Origin: Pseudonocardia sp. SCN 73-27 | GTDB lineage: Bacteria > Actinomycetota > Actinomycetes > Mycobacteriales > Pseudonocardiaceae | DNA length: 64,000 nt | Direction of reading: 5' to 3' | Assembly (NCBI GenBank): GCA_001725415.1 | Contig: MEGH01000023.1 | Span: 161,860-225,859 of the forward strand | Part shown: piece after piece, positions 57,172-64,000 of the stretch | Position numbering within the stretch: the stretch's first letter is position 1 | How the letters are laid out: every line of letters begins with the position of its first letter | Translations under genes and position numbers: made by a program | The notes under the pieces: model-generated | Databases searched by the model: none | The model's input: the letters and a program-made list of their open reading frames with translations, nothing else | Told to the model about the DNA's origin: nothing

Positions 57172-58116
57172 TTACGACGTCGCGAAGTGGTCCCAGCCGG
57201 CCGTGCCCTCGTGGGGGGCGCCGTCGACGAGGACCACCGGGTCGCCGGCCGAGACGCCGCCGATCACGGTCCAGCCCTCCGGGGCCGCACCCGGGAAGGT
57301 GGCGACGAGGGCGTGGTCATCACCGCCCGTCAGGAGCCAGCCGAGCGGGTCGACGCCGAGCGCGGAGGCCACCTCGGCCAGCCGCGGCGGGATCGCGAGC
57401 GCGGCCGTCGACACGTCGATCGTGACGCCGGACGCCTCGGCGACGTGGGCGAGGTCGGCGAGCAGGCCGTCGGACACGTCGATCATCGACGTCGCCCCGG
57501 CCTGCGCGGCCTGCGGCCCGGCGGCGTACGGCGGCTCCGGCACCCGGTGGGCGTTCACGACCGCGCCGGGTGAGCGGAAGCCGCGGTGCAGGACGTCGAG
57601 ACCTGCTGCGGCCCAGCCGATCCGTCCGCACAGGGCGACGACGTCGCCGGGCTGCGCGCCCGCGCGGGTCACGGCGTCGCGGCCCTCCAGCGAGCCCAGC
57701 GCCGTCACCGACAGCACGATCGCCGGCCCGGACGCGACGTCCCCGCCGACGACCCCCACCCCCGCCGACGCCGCCTCCGCCCACAGTCCTTCCGCCAAGC
57801 CCTCCAGCGCCTCGACCGGGGTGTCACGGGGGCAGGCGAGCCCGACGAGCAGCGCCGTCGGCACCGCACCCATGGCGGCGATGTCGGCCAGGTTGGCGGC
57901 GGCGGCCTTGCGCCCCACCTGGTCCGGGGCCGACCAGTCGAGCCGGAAGTGCACGCCCTCGACGAGGACGTCGGTGCACGCGACGACCCGTCCGTCGGGC
58001 GCGGCGACGACCGCGGAGTCGTCGCCGGGGCCCAGCAGCGTGCTCGGAGGCTGTACGCGGTCGGCGGTGACGCGCCTTATCAGCCCGAACTCGCCGACGT
58101 CGCCAAGTGTGTTCAT
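57172..58116 (-). CDS. thiL: Thiamine-monophosphate kinase
   Basis: Final ATP-dependent step to thiamine diphosphate. The product is about 314 residues from MNTLGDVGEFGLIRRV; an ATG-free extension back to a GTG at 58206 is possible. Motifs: LLGPGDDSAVV, TDVLVEGVHFRLDWSAPDQVGRKAAAANLADIAAMGA, VVGGDVASGPAIVLSVTALG, MIDVSDGLLADLAHVAEASGV and LLTGGDDHALVATF. In mycobacteria thiL is next to ung, which here is 19 kb away. Confidence 0.94.
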   Translation of the reverse strand: MNTLGDVGEFGLIRRVTADRVQPPSTLLGPGDDSAVVAAPDGRVVACTDVLVEGVHFRLDWSAPDQVGRKAAAANLADIAAMGAVPTALLVGLACPRDTPVEALEGLAEGLWAEAASAGVGVVGGDVASGPAIVLSVTALGSLEGRDAVTRAGAQPGDVVALCGRIGWAAAGLDVLHRGFRSPGAVVNAHRVPEPPYAAGPQAAQAGATSMIDVSDGLLADLAHVAEASGVTIDVSTAALAIPPRLAEVASALGVDPLGWLLTGGDDHALVATFPGAAPEGWTVIGGVSAGDPVVLVDGAPHEGTAGWDHFATS

Positions 58117-58271
58117 CGCCTCGGTTCCCTCGGACGGGGAGGCCGACGATGTGGGCACCGCGGGCACCTCCGGTACGGTTTGGCTTCCGACTTTCCTACC
58201 CGACACGACCTGTCGCGCCCGCAGGCGCGGCCTGCGCTGCCCCCGCAGCGCGCACCCGAGAGGAGCACGCC

Positions 58272-58508
58272 GTGGTTCAGGCCTTCATCCTGGTCCAGAC
58301 CGAGGTCGGCAAGGCCGCCGCCGTGGCGAGTGCCATCGCCGACATCTCGGGCGTGGTGTCGGCCGAGGACGTCACCGGCCCGTACGACGTGATCGTCCGC
58401 GCCGAGGCGTCCGACGTCGACCAGCTCGGCCAGCTGGTCGTGGCCAAGGTCCAGGGCGTCAACGGGATCACCCGCACGCTGACCTGCCCGGTCGTCAAGC
58501 TGGGCTGA
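58272..58508 (+). CDS. Stand-alone Lrp/AsnC ligand-binding (RAM) domain protein
   Basis: A 78-residue protein made only of the RAM/ACT-like effector domain of Lrp/AsnC regulators (FILVQTEVGKAAAVASAIADISGVVSAEDVTGPYDVIVRAEASDVDQLGQLVVAKVQGVNGITRTLTCPVV), with no DNA-binding part. Such proteins may bind amino acids or modulate full-length Lrp proteins. The GTG at 58272 follows a GAGAGGAG site; TACGGT at 58174-58179 is a possible -10. DUF3515 follows by 4 nt. Confidence 0.9.
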   Translation: MVQAFILVQTEVGKAAAVASAIADISGVVSAEDVTGPYDVIVRAEASDVDQLGQLVVAKVQGVNGITRTLTCPVVKLG

Positions 58509-58512
58509 GCTC

Positions 58513-59097
58513 GTGGCGCAGCCCGGTGGTCCTGTGCGGACGCGGCCCTCGGCCGCCGTCCTGCTCGCCATCGCGCTGCCGCTCGTGCTGGCGGTGACCG
58601 TCGCGGTGCTGTCGCTGGTCAACCGCAACCCCGCCGATCCGACCACGCCCGATCCCGGGCCGCCCGACACCCGGCCGCTGGCCGCCGCACCCGTCGACGC
58701 CCCCGATGCGTCCGGGCAGGCGTGCACGTCGTTGCTGGCGGCACTGCCCGCGACCTTGCCGGGTGGCGACGCCGGGCTGCCCACCCGTGCTCTCGCCGAC
58801 CCGGCGCCTCCCGGGGTCCGGGCGTGGGCGGCGCCGTCGCGGCCTGTGGTGCTGCGCTGCGGGCTGCCGCGTCCGGCGGAGCTGACGCCGACGTCGGCGC
58901 TGGTCGTCGTCAACGGGGTGAGCTGGTTGCAGCTTCCCGATGACGTTCCGGACCCGGTGCAGTCGAGCTGGGTCGCGGTCGACCGCAGCACCTACGTCGC
59001 GGTGACGACGCCCTCGACGGTCGGCAGCGGGCCGCTGCAGGCGGTGTCGGACGCGATCACCGCGACGCTGCCCGTGGCACCGATCGCCGTCCGCTGA
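58513..59097 (+). CDS. DUF3515 membrane-anchored protein
   Basis: A 194-residue actinobacterial DUF3515 protein of unknown function, with one N-terminal membrane helix ([22 protein letters not shown]), a Pro-rich spacer and an extracytoplasmic domain with conserved cysteines ([11 protein letters not shown] and [10 protein letters not shown]) and [10 protein letters not shown]. The gene stands between thiL and ddl as in mycobacteria. Its last 41 bases overlap the extended 3' end of ddl on the other strand. Confidence 0.87.
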   Translation: MAQPGGPVRTRPSAAVLLAIALPLVLAVTVAVLSLVNRNPADPTTPDPGPPDTRPLAAAPVDAPDASGQACTSLLAALPATLPGGDAGLPTRALADPAPPGVRAWAAPSRPVVLRCGLPRPAELTPTSALVVVNGVSWLQLPDDVPDPVQSSWVAVDRSTYVAVTTPSTVGSGPLQAVSDAITATLPVAPIAVR

Positions 59098-60235
59098 CCC
59101 TCGGTCCGCAACTCACCGGGTCGTGAGTGGCAATCATGGCCATGGCCATGATCCCGCGGGCCAGGGCCGTCTCCACCAGCGTCGTCAGCAGGGTCGTGTA
59201 GTCGACGCCGGTCTCCGCCCACATCCGCGGGTACATCGAGATCGGGGTGAACCCGGGCATGGTGTTGACCTCGTTGACGATCGGGGCACCGGCGTCGGCG
59301 ACGAAGAAGTCGACGCGGGCCAGGCCCTGGCAGTCCAGCGCCCGGAAGGCGTCGACCGCGGCGGCGCGCAGCCGCTCGGTGGTCTCGTCGTCGAGCTTGG
59401 CGGGGACGTCGAACTCGCAGGCGTCGTCGAGGTACTTGGCGTCGAAGTCGTAGAACTCGGCGGTCGACGACACGAGCCGGATCTCGGCGGGCAGGCTGGC
59501 GTGCAGGGTGCCGTCGGGGTGTTCGAGGACGCCGCACTCGACCTCGCGGCCGACGATCGCGGCCTCCACGAGCACCTTCGGGTCGTGCCGCCGCGCAACG
59601 GCGATGGCCGCGTCGAGCCCGTCCCAGGACGTCACGCGCGTGATCCCGACCGACGACCCGGCCCGCGCGGGCTTGACGAACACAGGCAGCCCGAGACGCT
59701 CACGTTCGTCGTCGGAAAGAGAAGCAGTGCCCGGACGCAGGACCACCAGCGTCCCGACGTCCAGGCCTTCGGCCGCGAGGAGCTTCTTGGTGAACTCCTT
59801 GTCCATGCCCGCCGCGCTGGCGAGCACGCCGGAGCCTACGTAGGGCAGCCCGGCCAACTCCAGCAGGCCCTGGATGGTGCCGTCCTCGCCGAACGGGCCG
59901 TGGAGCACGGGGAACACGACGTCCACGCCGGAGAACACCTCACCGGCACGGTCCGGGTCGAGGCGGACGAGGCCGCCGCGGGTGGGGTCGCCGGGCAGGG
60001 CGAGCGCGGCGCCGCCGGCATCGACCTCGGGCAGGGTCCGGCCGTCGATGCGCAGCCGGGTGGGGTCGTCGGTGCCGAGCACCCAGGCGCCGCCGGGGGT
60101 GATGCCGACCGGGACCACGTCGAACCGCGAACGGTCCAGGTGGGCGAGCACGCTGCCCGCCGACACGCACGAGATCGTGTGCTCGGAACTGCGGCCACCG
60201 AACACGACCGCGACCTTCACCCTGCCGTCACTCAT
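59057..60235 (-). CDS. ddl: D-alanine--D-alanine ligase
   Basis: ATP-grasp ligase that makes D-Ala-D-Ala for peptidoglycan. The 392-residue product has the N-terminal [71 protein letters not shown] and the metal site [20 protein letters not shown]. The family end (LVETALARG, about residue 361) is followed by 31 extra residues, [12 protein letters not shown] onward, translated through a palindromic repeat, so the normal stop appears to have been lost. Confidence 0.95.
   Translation of the reverse strand: MSDGRVKVAVVFGGRSSEHTISCVSAGSVLAHLDRSRFDVVPVGITPGGAWVLGTDDPTRLRIDGRTLPEVDAGGAALALPGDPTRGGLVRLDPDRAGEVFSGVDVVFPVLHGPFGEDGTIQGLLELAGLPYVGSGVLASAAGMDKEFTKKLLAAEGLDVGTLVVLRPGTASLSDDERERLGLPVFVKPARAGSSVGITRVTSWDGLDAAIAVARRHDPKVLVEAAIVGREVECGVLEHPDGTLHASLPAEIRLVSSTAEFYDFDAKYLDDACEFDVPAKLDDETTERLRAAAVDAFRALDCQGLARVDFFVADAGAPIVNEVNTMPGFTPISMYPRMWAETGVDYTTLLTTLVETALARGIMAMAMIATHDPVSCGPRVSGRRSVPRAASR
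59119..59152. repeat. Palindromic repeat family 3, copy B
   Basis: GGTCGTGAGTGGC (59119-59131) followed by the perfect 20-nt palindrome ATCATGGCCATGGCCATGAT (59133-59152). The 13-nt lead matches copy A. It lies inside the extended ddl frame and 21 nt after the DUF3515 stop. Confidence 0.6.
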
Positions 60236-60246
60236 GGGTGACGAGC

Positions 60247-60697
60247 CTAGGACCCACCACGCACGACCGACGTCACCGCCTCCAGCGCCGACGGGTCCTC
60301 CATCGCCGAGGTGTCACCGGTCGGTCCGCCGTGGACGACGACGTCGCGCAACAGCCGGCGCATCGTCTTGGCGGTGTGGGTCCTGGGCATCGCCGGGGTG
60401 ACGTGGACGCGAGCGGGCCGGGCGTAGCCGCCCATCTCGCCGGCGACGGGCGTCCGGATCCGGTCCGCAATCCCGTCGGCGGACGCGGACCGCAGCGTCT
60501 CGAACGCGACCGGCACCGTCCCCTTCCTCTCCTCCGGCACCCCGACGACCGCGGCCTCGACGACGTCCGGGTCCGAGGTCCGCCGGGAACGTCCCGGCCG
60601 CCTCCGCGACGTCGACGTGCGGGCGCACCGCCTTGTCGACGAACCCGCGGCACACGTCGCGGAACTCGCGGTGCTCGTCGTCGAGCTCCCAGGACAT
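60247..60697 (-). pseudogene. Out-of-frame fusion of acyl-CoA dehydrogenase start and acyl-CoA synthetase end
   Basis: The 5' part encodes an acyl-CoA dehydrogenase N-terminus, MSWELDDEHREFRDVCRGFVDKAVRP with VAEAAGTFPADL, about 40 residues. At about 60580 it switches frame into the C-terminus of an AMP-forming acyl-CoA synthetase (SDPDVVEAAVVGVPEERKGTVPVAF, then GGYARPARVHVTPAMPRTHTAKTMRRLLRDVV). A deletion joining two neighbouring genes best explains this. Neither enzyme could be functional. Confidence 0.75.
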
Positions 60698-60750
60698 CGT
60701 CCCCACCCCCCGCGCCGGACACCACGACGGCGGGCGCCGGGCCGCCGGGC

Positions 60751-61638
60751 TCAGAAGGCGTAGCGCTGCTCGTCCTCCCGCGCCTCGGGCAGCCCGATGA
60801 GGTCGGTGAACTCGTCGAAGGTCGGCAGACCGTCGAGCGACGGGACGCCGTCGCTGCGGATCGTCGTCAGCAGCGAGCGGACGGCCGCGGTCGTCGCGAG
60901 CAGCGTGCCGATCGGGTAGATCACCAGCGCGAAACCCAGCTCGGTCATGCGCGCCAACGACATCGGCGGCGTCCGGCCACCCTCGGCCCAGTTGAACAGC
61001 AGCGGCGCCGTCGACGCCAGCGCGCCCGCGACCTTCTCGATGTCGGCCTCCGACGTCGGCGCCTCGACGAACAGCACGTCCGCCCCGGCCTCCCGGAACG
61101 CGTGCGCCCGCTCGATCGCGGCGTCGACCCCGTCGACCGCGGCGACGTCGGTACGGGCGACGATCACCGTCGACGGGTCGCGTCGAGCATCGGTGGCCGC
61201 GCGGATCTTGCCGAGCATCTCCGGCAGCGGCACGACCTGCTTGCCGCTCATGTGCCCGCAGCGCTTCGGCGTGACCTGGTCCTCGAGCTGGATGCCCGCG
61301 ATGCCGGCCTGCTCGTAGACCCGCACGGTCCGCCCGACGTTGAGCGCGTTGCCGTAGCCCGTGTCGGCGTCGGCGATCACTGGGACGTCGACGGCGGCGG
61401 CGATGCGCCGGGCGTTGTCGGCCATCTCGGTGCCGGTGAGCAGCCCGATGTCAGGGCGCCCGATCAGCGAGGCCGACGTCCCGAACCCCGTCATGTAGAC
61501 GACGTCGAACCCGGCCTGCCACACCAGCCTCGCGGTCAGCGCGTCGTAGGCCCCGGGCGCGAGCACCGGTCCGTCCGCCGGCGCGGCGGCCAGCAGCGCG
61601 CGCAGCCGTCCACCGGGTGTGGAATCGAAGTCGGTCAT
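60751..61638 (-). CDS. Isocitrate lyase/PEP mutase-family enzyme
   Basis: A 295-residue TIM-barrel enzyme of the PEP mutase/2-methylisocitrate lyase family: LAPGAYDALTARLVWQAGFDVVYMTGFGTSASLIG, the metal site PVIADADTGYGN (D90, D92), GIQLEDQVTPKRCGHMSGK with the mobile-loop cysteine motif KRCGH (125-129) and VIVARTDVAAVDGVDAAIERAHAFREAGADVLFVEAP. A lyase acting on a 2-methylisocitrate- or dimethylmalate-like substrate is likely; the exact substrate is undetermined. The start MTDFDSTPGG (61638) is 70 bases from the divergent isochorismatase-family gene. Confidence 0.88.
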   Translation of the reverse strand: MTDFDSTPGGRLRALLAAAPADGPVLAPGAYDALTARLVWQAGFDVVYMTGFGTSASLIGRPDIGLLTGTEMADNARRIAAAVDVPVIADADTGYGNALNVGRTVRVYEQAGIAGIQLEDQVTPKRCGHMSGKQVVPLPEMLGKIRAATDARRDPSTVIVARTDVAAVDGVDAAIERAHAFREAGADVLFVEAPTSEADIEKVAGALASTAPLLFNWAEGGRTPPMSLARMTELGFALVIYPIGTLLATTAAVRSLLTTIRSDGVPSLDGLPTFDEFTDLIGLPEAREDEQRYAF

Positions 61639-61695
61639 GTCTCCCCCCTCGGTCGCTCCCTCGAACGTACGTCGCGCTCCCGGCCGCGCGCGATC

Positions 61696-61701
61696 TACCG
61701 T
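61696..61701 (+). promoter_or_regulatory. Leaderless-type -10 box of isochorismatase-family gene
   Basis: TACCGT fits TANNNT and lies 7 nt before the ATG at 61709. A GGAGG directly touching the ATG is too close to work as a Shine-Dalgarno sequence, supporting a leaderless start. Confidence 0.45.
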
Positions 61702-61708
61702 GCGGAGG

Positions 61709-62374
61709 ATGACCGTCGGACCACACGGCGGGCCCTTCACCGGCCGCCTCGGCTGGGGCTCGCGGCCCGCGCTGCTCGTCGTCGACATGGTCCGCGCCTA
61801 CACCGAACCCGACGGGCCGTTCGCGCTCCCGGAGCCCGGACCGGCGCTGGCCGCGTGCGCGTCGCTGGTCGACGCCGCCCGCGACGCCGGGCAGCCCGTC
61901 GTCTGGACGGTCGTGCGGTACTCCCGCGACCTCGCCGACGCCGGCCTGTTCATCCGGAAGGTGCCCGCGCTCGCGGTGTTCGCCGAGGGTGCCGCCGGAG
62001 GGTGGGGCGACATCGCGCCGCCGCTGGCCCCCACGCCGGAGGAGACGCTCGTCGTGAAGCAGTACGCGTCGGCGTTCCTGGGCACGTCGCTCGCGCCGCG
62101 GCTGGTCACCGCGGGGATCGACACGCTCGTCGTGTGCGGGGTGTCGACGTCGGGGTGCGTGCGCGCGTCGGCGACCGACGCGTTGTCGGCAGGGTTCCGC
62201 CCGATGGTCGTGCGCGACGCCTGCGCCGACCGCTCCACCGGGCTGCACGAGTCCAACCTGGCCGACCTCGACGCGAAGTACGCCGACGTCGTCTCCCTGG
62301 ACGAGGCGTTGGGCCACTTGTCCGCAGGCGGCCCTTCCCTCCCCGGTGGCCGGGCAGCACCATCGCAGGGGTGA
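61709..62374 (+). CDS. Isochorismatase-family cysteine hydrolase
   Basis: A 221-residue hydrolase with the catalytic triad of the family: D26 (ALLVVDMVRAYTEPDGPF), K117 (TLVVKQYASAF) and C150 (VCGVSTSGCVRASATDAL). The MVRAY context resembles N-carbamoylsarcosine amidase-like members, so an amidase on a small carbamoyl or amide substrate is plausible but unproven. Its stop overlaps the PPOX gene start by 4 nt (GTGA). Confidence 0.88.
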   Translation: MTVGPHGGPFTGRLGWGSRPALLVVDMVRAYTEPDGPFALPEPGPALAACASLVDAARDAGQPVVWTVVRYSRDLADAGLFIRKVPALAVFAEGAAGGWGDIAPPLAPTPEETLVVKQYASAFLGTSLAPRLVTAGIDTLVVCGVSTSGCVRASATDALSAGFRPMVVRDACADRSTGLHESNLADLDAKYADVVSLDEALGHLSAGGPSLPGGRAAPSQG

Positions 62375-63060
62375 GCTCCACCTCCACCACACCGCCGTCC
62401 ACCACGCCGCTGTCCTCCACCCCGCGCAGCTCGCTGGGCAGGCTCGCCGAGCGCGGCCGCACCGACCGCGCCGACCTGTACGACGTCCTCGACGCCGGGA
62501 TCGTCTGCCACCTCGGGATCGTGCTCGACGGCGCGCCCGTCGTCCTCCCGACCGGCTACGGCCGCGTCGACGACACCCTCTACCTGCACGGATCCACCGG
62601 CGCGTCGACGTTGCGGGGTGCCGCGACCGGCCTGCCCGTGTGCGTCACCGTCACCCACGTCGACGGGGTCGTCTACGCGCGCTCGGTGTTCCACTTCTCC
62701 ATGAACTACCGCAGCGCCGTCGTGCACGGGACCGCCCGGCTGGTCAGCGACGAGGACGAGCGCATGGCCGGGCTGGAGGCGCTCGTCGAGCAGCTGGCGC
62801 CCGGCTCGTGGAGCCACGCCCGACTGCCCGACCGCAAGGAGCTCGCCGCCACCAGCGTCCTCGCGCTCGACCTCGCCGAGGCCAGCGTGAAGGTCCGCAA
62901 CGGCCCGCCCGGCGACGACGACTCCGACATCGCGAACACCGCCTACTGGGCCGGCGTGCTGCCCGTGCGCACCGTGTTCGGCGACGCCGAGCCCGCACCC
63001 GACCTGATCCCCGGCACGCCCGCGACCCCGGACCACGTGAGAACGCGTCCTCCACGGTGA
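62371..63060 (+). CDS. Pyridoxamine 5'-phosphate oxidase-family flavoprotein
   Basis: A 229-residue split-barrel flavin-binding protein: SLGRLAERGRTDRADLYDVLDAGIVCHLGIVLDGAPVVLPTGYGRVDDTLYLHGSTGASTLR, then SVFHFSMNYRSAVVHGTARLV. This matches the nitroimidazole-resistance/flavin-nucleotide-binding branch rather than true PdxH. The N-terminus is Ser/Thr/Pro-rich. Translationally coupled to the isochorismatase-family gene; the joint substrate is unknown. Confidence 0.85.
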   Translation: MSSTSTTPPSTTPLSSTPRSSLGRLAERGRTDRADLYDVLDAGIVCHLGIVLDGAPVVLPTGYGRVDDTLYLHGSTGASTLRGAATGLPVCVTVTHVDGVVYARSVFHFSMNYRSAVVHGTARLVSDEDERMAGLEALVEQLAPGSWSHARLPDRKELAATSVLALDLAEASVKVRNGPPGDDDSDIANTAYWAGVLPVRTVFGDAEPAPDLIPGTPATPDHVRTRPPR

Positions 63061-63230
63061 GGGGCCCGGATCGTGGGGGCCGCCCCGGGCCGGGTCACGG
63101 CGTCGGTCGGACCGGTGTGGGCGGAACCACCTATCGTCGAGCCGGCCGAGTTCGCCGGCCCCTCGCCTCGGCGCGGCTGAACGGATCGGCGCTGTTCACG
63201 ACGGGTGACGAGACAGCCGCGACGCTCCCG

Positions 63231-63236
63231 TAACCT
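63231..63236 (+). promoter_or_regulatory. Leaderless-type -10 box of S9 peptidase gene
   Basis: TAACCT fits TANNNT and ends 8 nt before the GTG at 63245. No Shine-Dalgarno sequence lies between. Confidence 0.4.
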
Positions 63237-63244
63237 CGGCCCGC

Positions 63245-64000
63245 GTGAGCAGTTCCGACTCCCCATATCCCTCCGCGGAGCGCCTCGACCTCGTCGACCA
63301 CCTGCACGGCTACGACATCCCCGACCCCTACCGGTGGCTCGAGGACCCCGCCGACGCACGGACCGTCGCGTGGTCGGCGGCGCAGGACGAGCTCACCGCC
63401 GCCCGACTGACCGCCCTGCCGGGCCGTGACCGCCTCGCCGCACGGCTGCGCGGGCTGCTCGACGCCGGCTCCGTGTCCGCACCGTTGTGGCGGGCGGGCA
63501 AGGCGTTCCTGGTGCGCCGCACCCCCGGGCAGGAGCACGCCGTCGTCCTCGTGCGTGAGCCCGGCCCCGACGGGACGACCGTCGAACGCGTCCTGCTCGA
63601 CCCGATGGCCCTCGACCCCGACGGCCTCACCACCCTCGACTCGTGGGTGCCCGACCTCGAGGGTCACCGGCTCGCCTACCAGGTCTCCCGCGGTGGCGAC
63701 GAGAACTCGGTTCTGCACGTCATGGACGTCGCCACCGGGGAGCTCGTCGAGGAGCCCATCGACCGCTGCCGCTACTCCGACGTCGCCTGGCTGCCCGGCG
63801 GCGAGGAGATCGTCTTCGTGCGCAAGGTCGCCGATGGCGAGGTCCCCGCCGGGGAGGAGAACCTGCACCGGCGCATCTGGCGTCACCGCATCGGCGCCGA
63901 CACGTCGACCGACGTCCTGATCGACGGCCCCGGCCTCTACGAGGACCACAACTACTACGGCGTCCACGTGTCCCGGGACGGGCGCTGGCTCGTCGTCGGC
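63245..64000 (+). CDS. Prolyl oligopeptidase-family (S9) serine peptidase, N-terminal part
   Basis: The frame runs off the right edge. The visible 252 residues start VSSSDSPYPSAERLDLVDHLHGYDIPDPYRWLEDPADARTVAWSAAQDELTAARL, the typical N-terminus of prolyl oligopeptidase, and enter the beta-propeller (FLVRRTPGQEHAVVLVREPG, RLAYQVSRGGDENSVLHVMDVATGE, YEDHNYYGVHVSRDGRWLVVG). The catalytic alpha/beta-hydrolase domain lies outside the window. Such enzymes cut short proline-containing peptides in the cytoplasm. Confidence 0.9.
   Translation, partial: MSSSDSPYPSAERLDLVDHLHGYDIPDPYRWLEDPADARTVAWSAAQDELTAARLTALPGRDRLAARLRGLLDAGSVSAPLWRAGKAFLVRRTPGQEHAVVLVREPGPDGTTVERVLLDPMALDPDGLTTLDSWVPDLEGHRLAYQVSRGGDENSVLHVMDVATGELVEEPIDRCRYSDVAWLPGGEEIVFVRKVADGEVPAGEENLHRRIWRHRIGADTSTDVLIDGPGLYEDHNYYGVHVSRDGRWLVVG

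Noticed and set aside
63140-63180. GCCGGC-flanked repeat before the S9 peptidase gene
   Set aside because: Arms of 6 bases are self-palindromic and common in this genome composition.

Overview
The window is very GC-rich actinobacterial chromosome. Gene order follows the mycobacterial lepB-rplS-trmD-rimM-rpsP-ffh-glnD-glnB-amt-ftsY-smc-fpg-rnc-coaD-rsmD-pca-recG-rpmB-ung-thiL-ddl neighbourhood. Several starts are GTG, and several promoters look leaderless (a TANNNT box 6 to 9 bases before the start codon). The absence of mycobacteria-specific genes, the separate seven-gene Mrp operon and the protein style suggest a Pseudonocardiales member, perhaps Pseudonocardia; the genus is an inference.

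Layout. 1-5.3 kb (mostly minus strand): signal peptidase I (cut by the window edge), rplS, trmD, a decayed mgtC, a stand-alone ClpC-N-domain gene with an HTH partner, then rimM-khpA-rpsP. 5.4-15 kb: CPBP protease, amidohydrolase, ffh, a P-loop protein and a nitrogen-control block (amtB, three P-II genes, glnD) with a GlnR-like box. 15-31 kb: ftsY (apparent frameshift), smc, acyP, a secreted CAP protein, an orphan response regulator, corA, mutM, rnc, rpmF, DUF177, a SepIVA-like coiled-coil protein, coaD, rsmD and pyc. 31-38 kb: a membrane protein, recG, a DAK2/FakA-like gene, rpmB, a non-coding stretch holding a diverged duplication, and ung.

38-57 kb looks like accessory DNA set between ung and thiL, which are neighbours in mycobacteria. 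It carries gamma-carbonic anhydrase with mrpABCDEFG (every mrp junction overlaps by exactly 4 nt), then malate synthase G and two paralogous glcDEF glycolate oxidase operons around a DinB-like gene and a GntR regulator. This is a complete glycolate to glyoxylate to malate route. 57-64 kb returns to thiL, an Lrp RAM-domain protein, DUF3515 and ddl, followed by a fused gene remnant, an isocitrate-lyase-family enzyme, an isochorismatase-family/PPOX pair and the start of an S9 peptidase.

Beyond the genes, three families of dispersed intergenic palindromes each occur twice, mostly hugging stop codons, and probably act as terminators. No rRNA, tRNA, CRISPR array, insertion sequence or prophage was seen.
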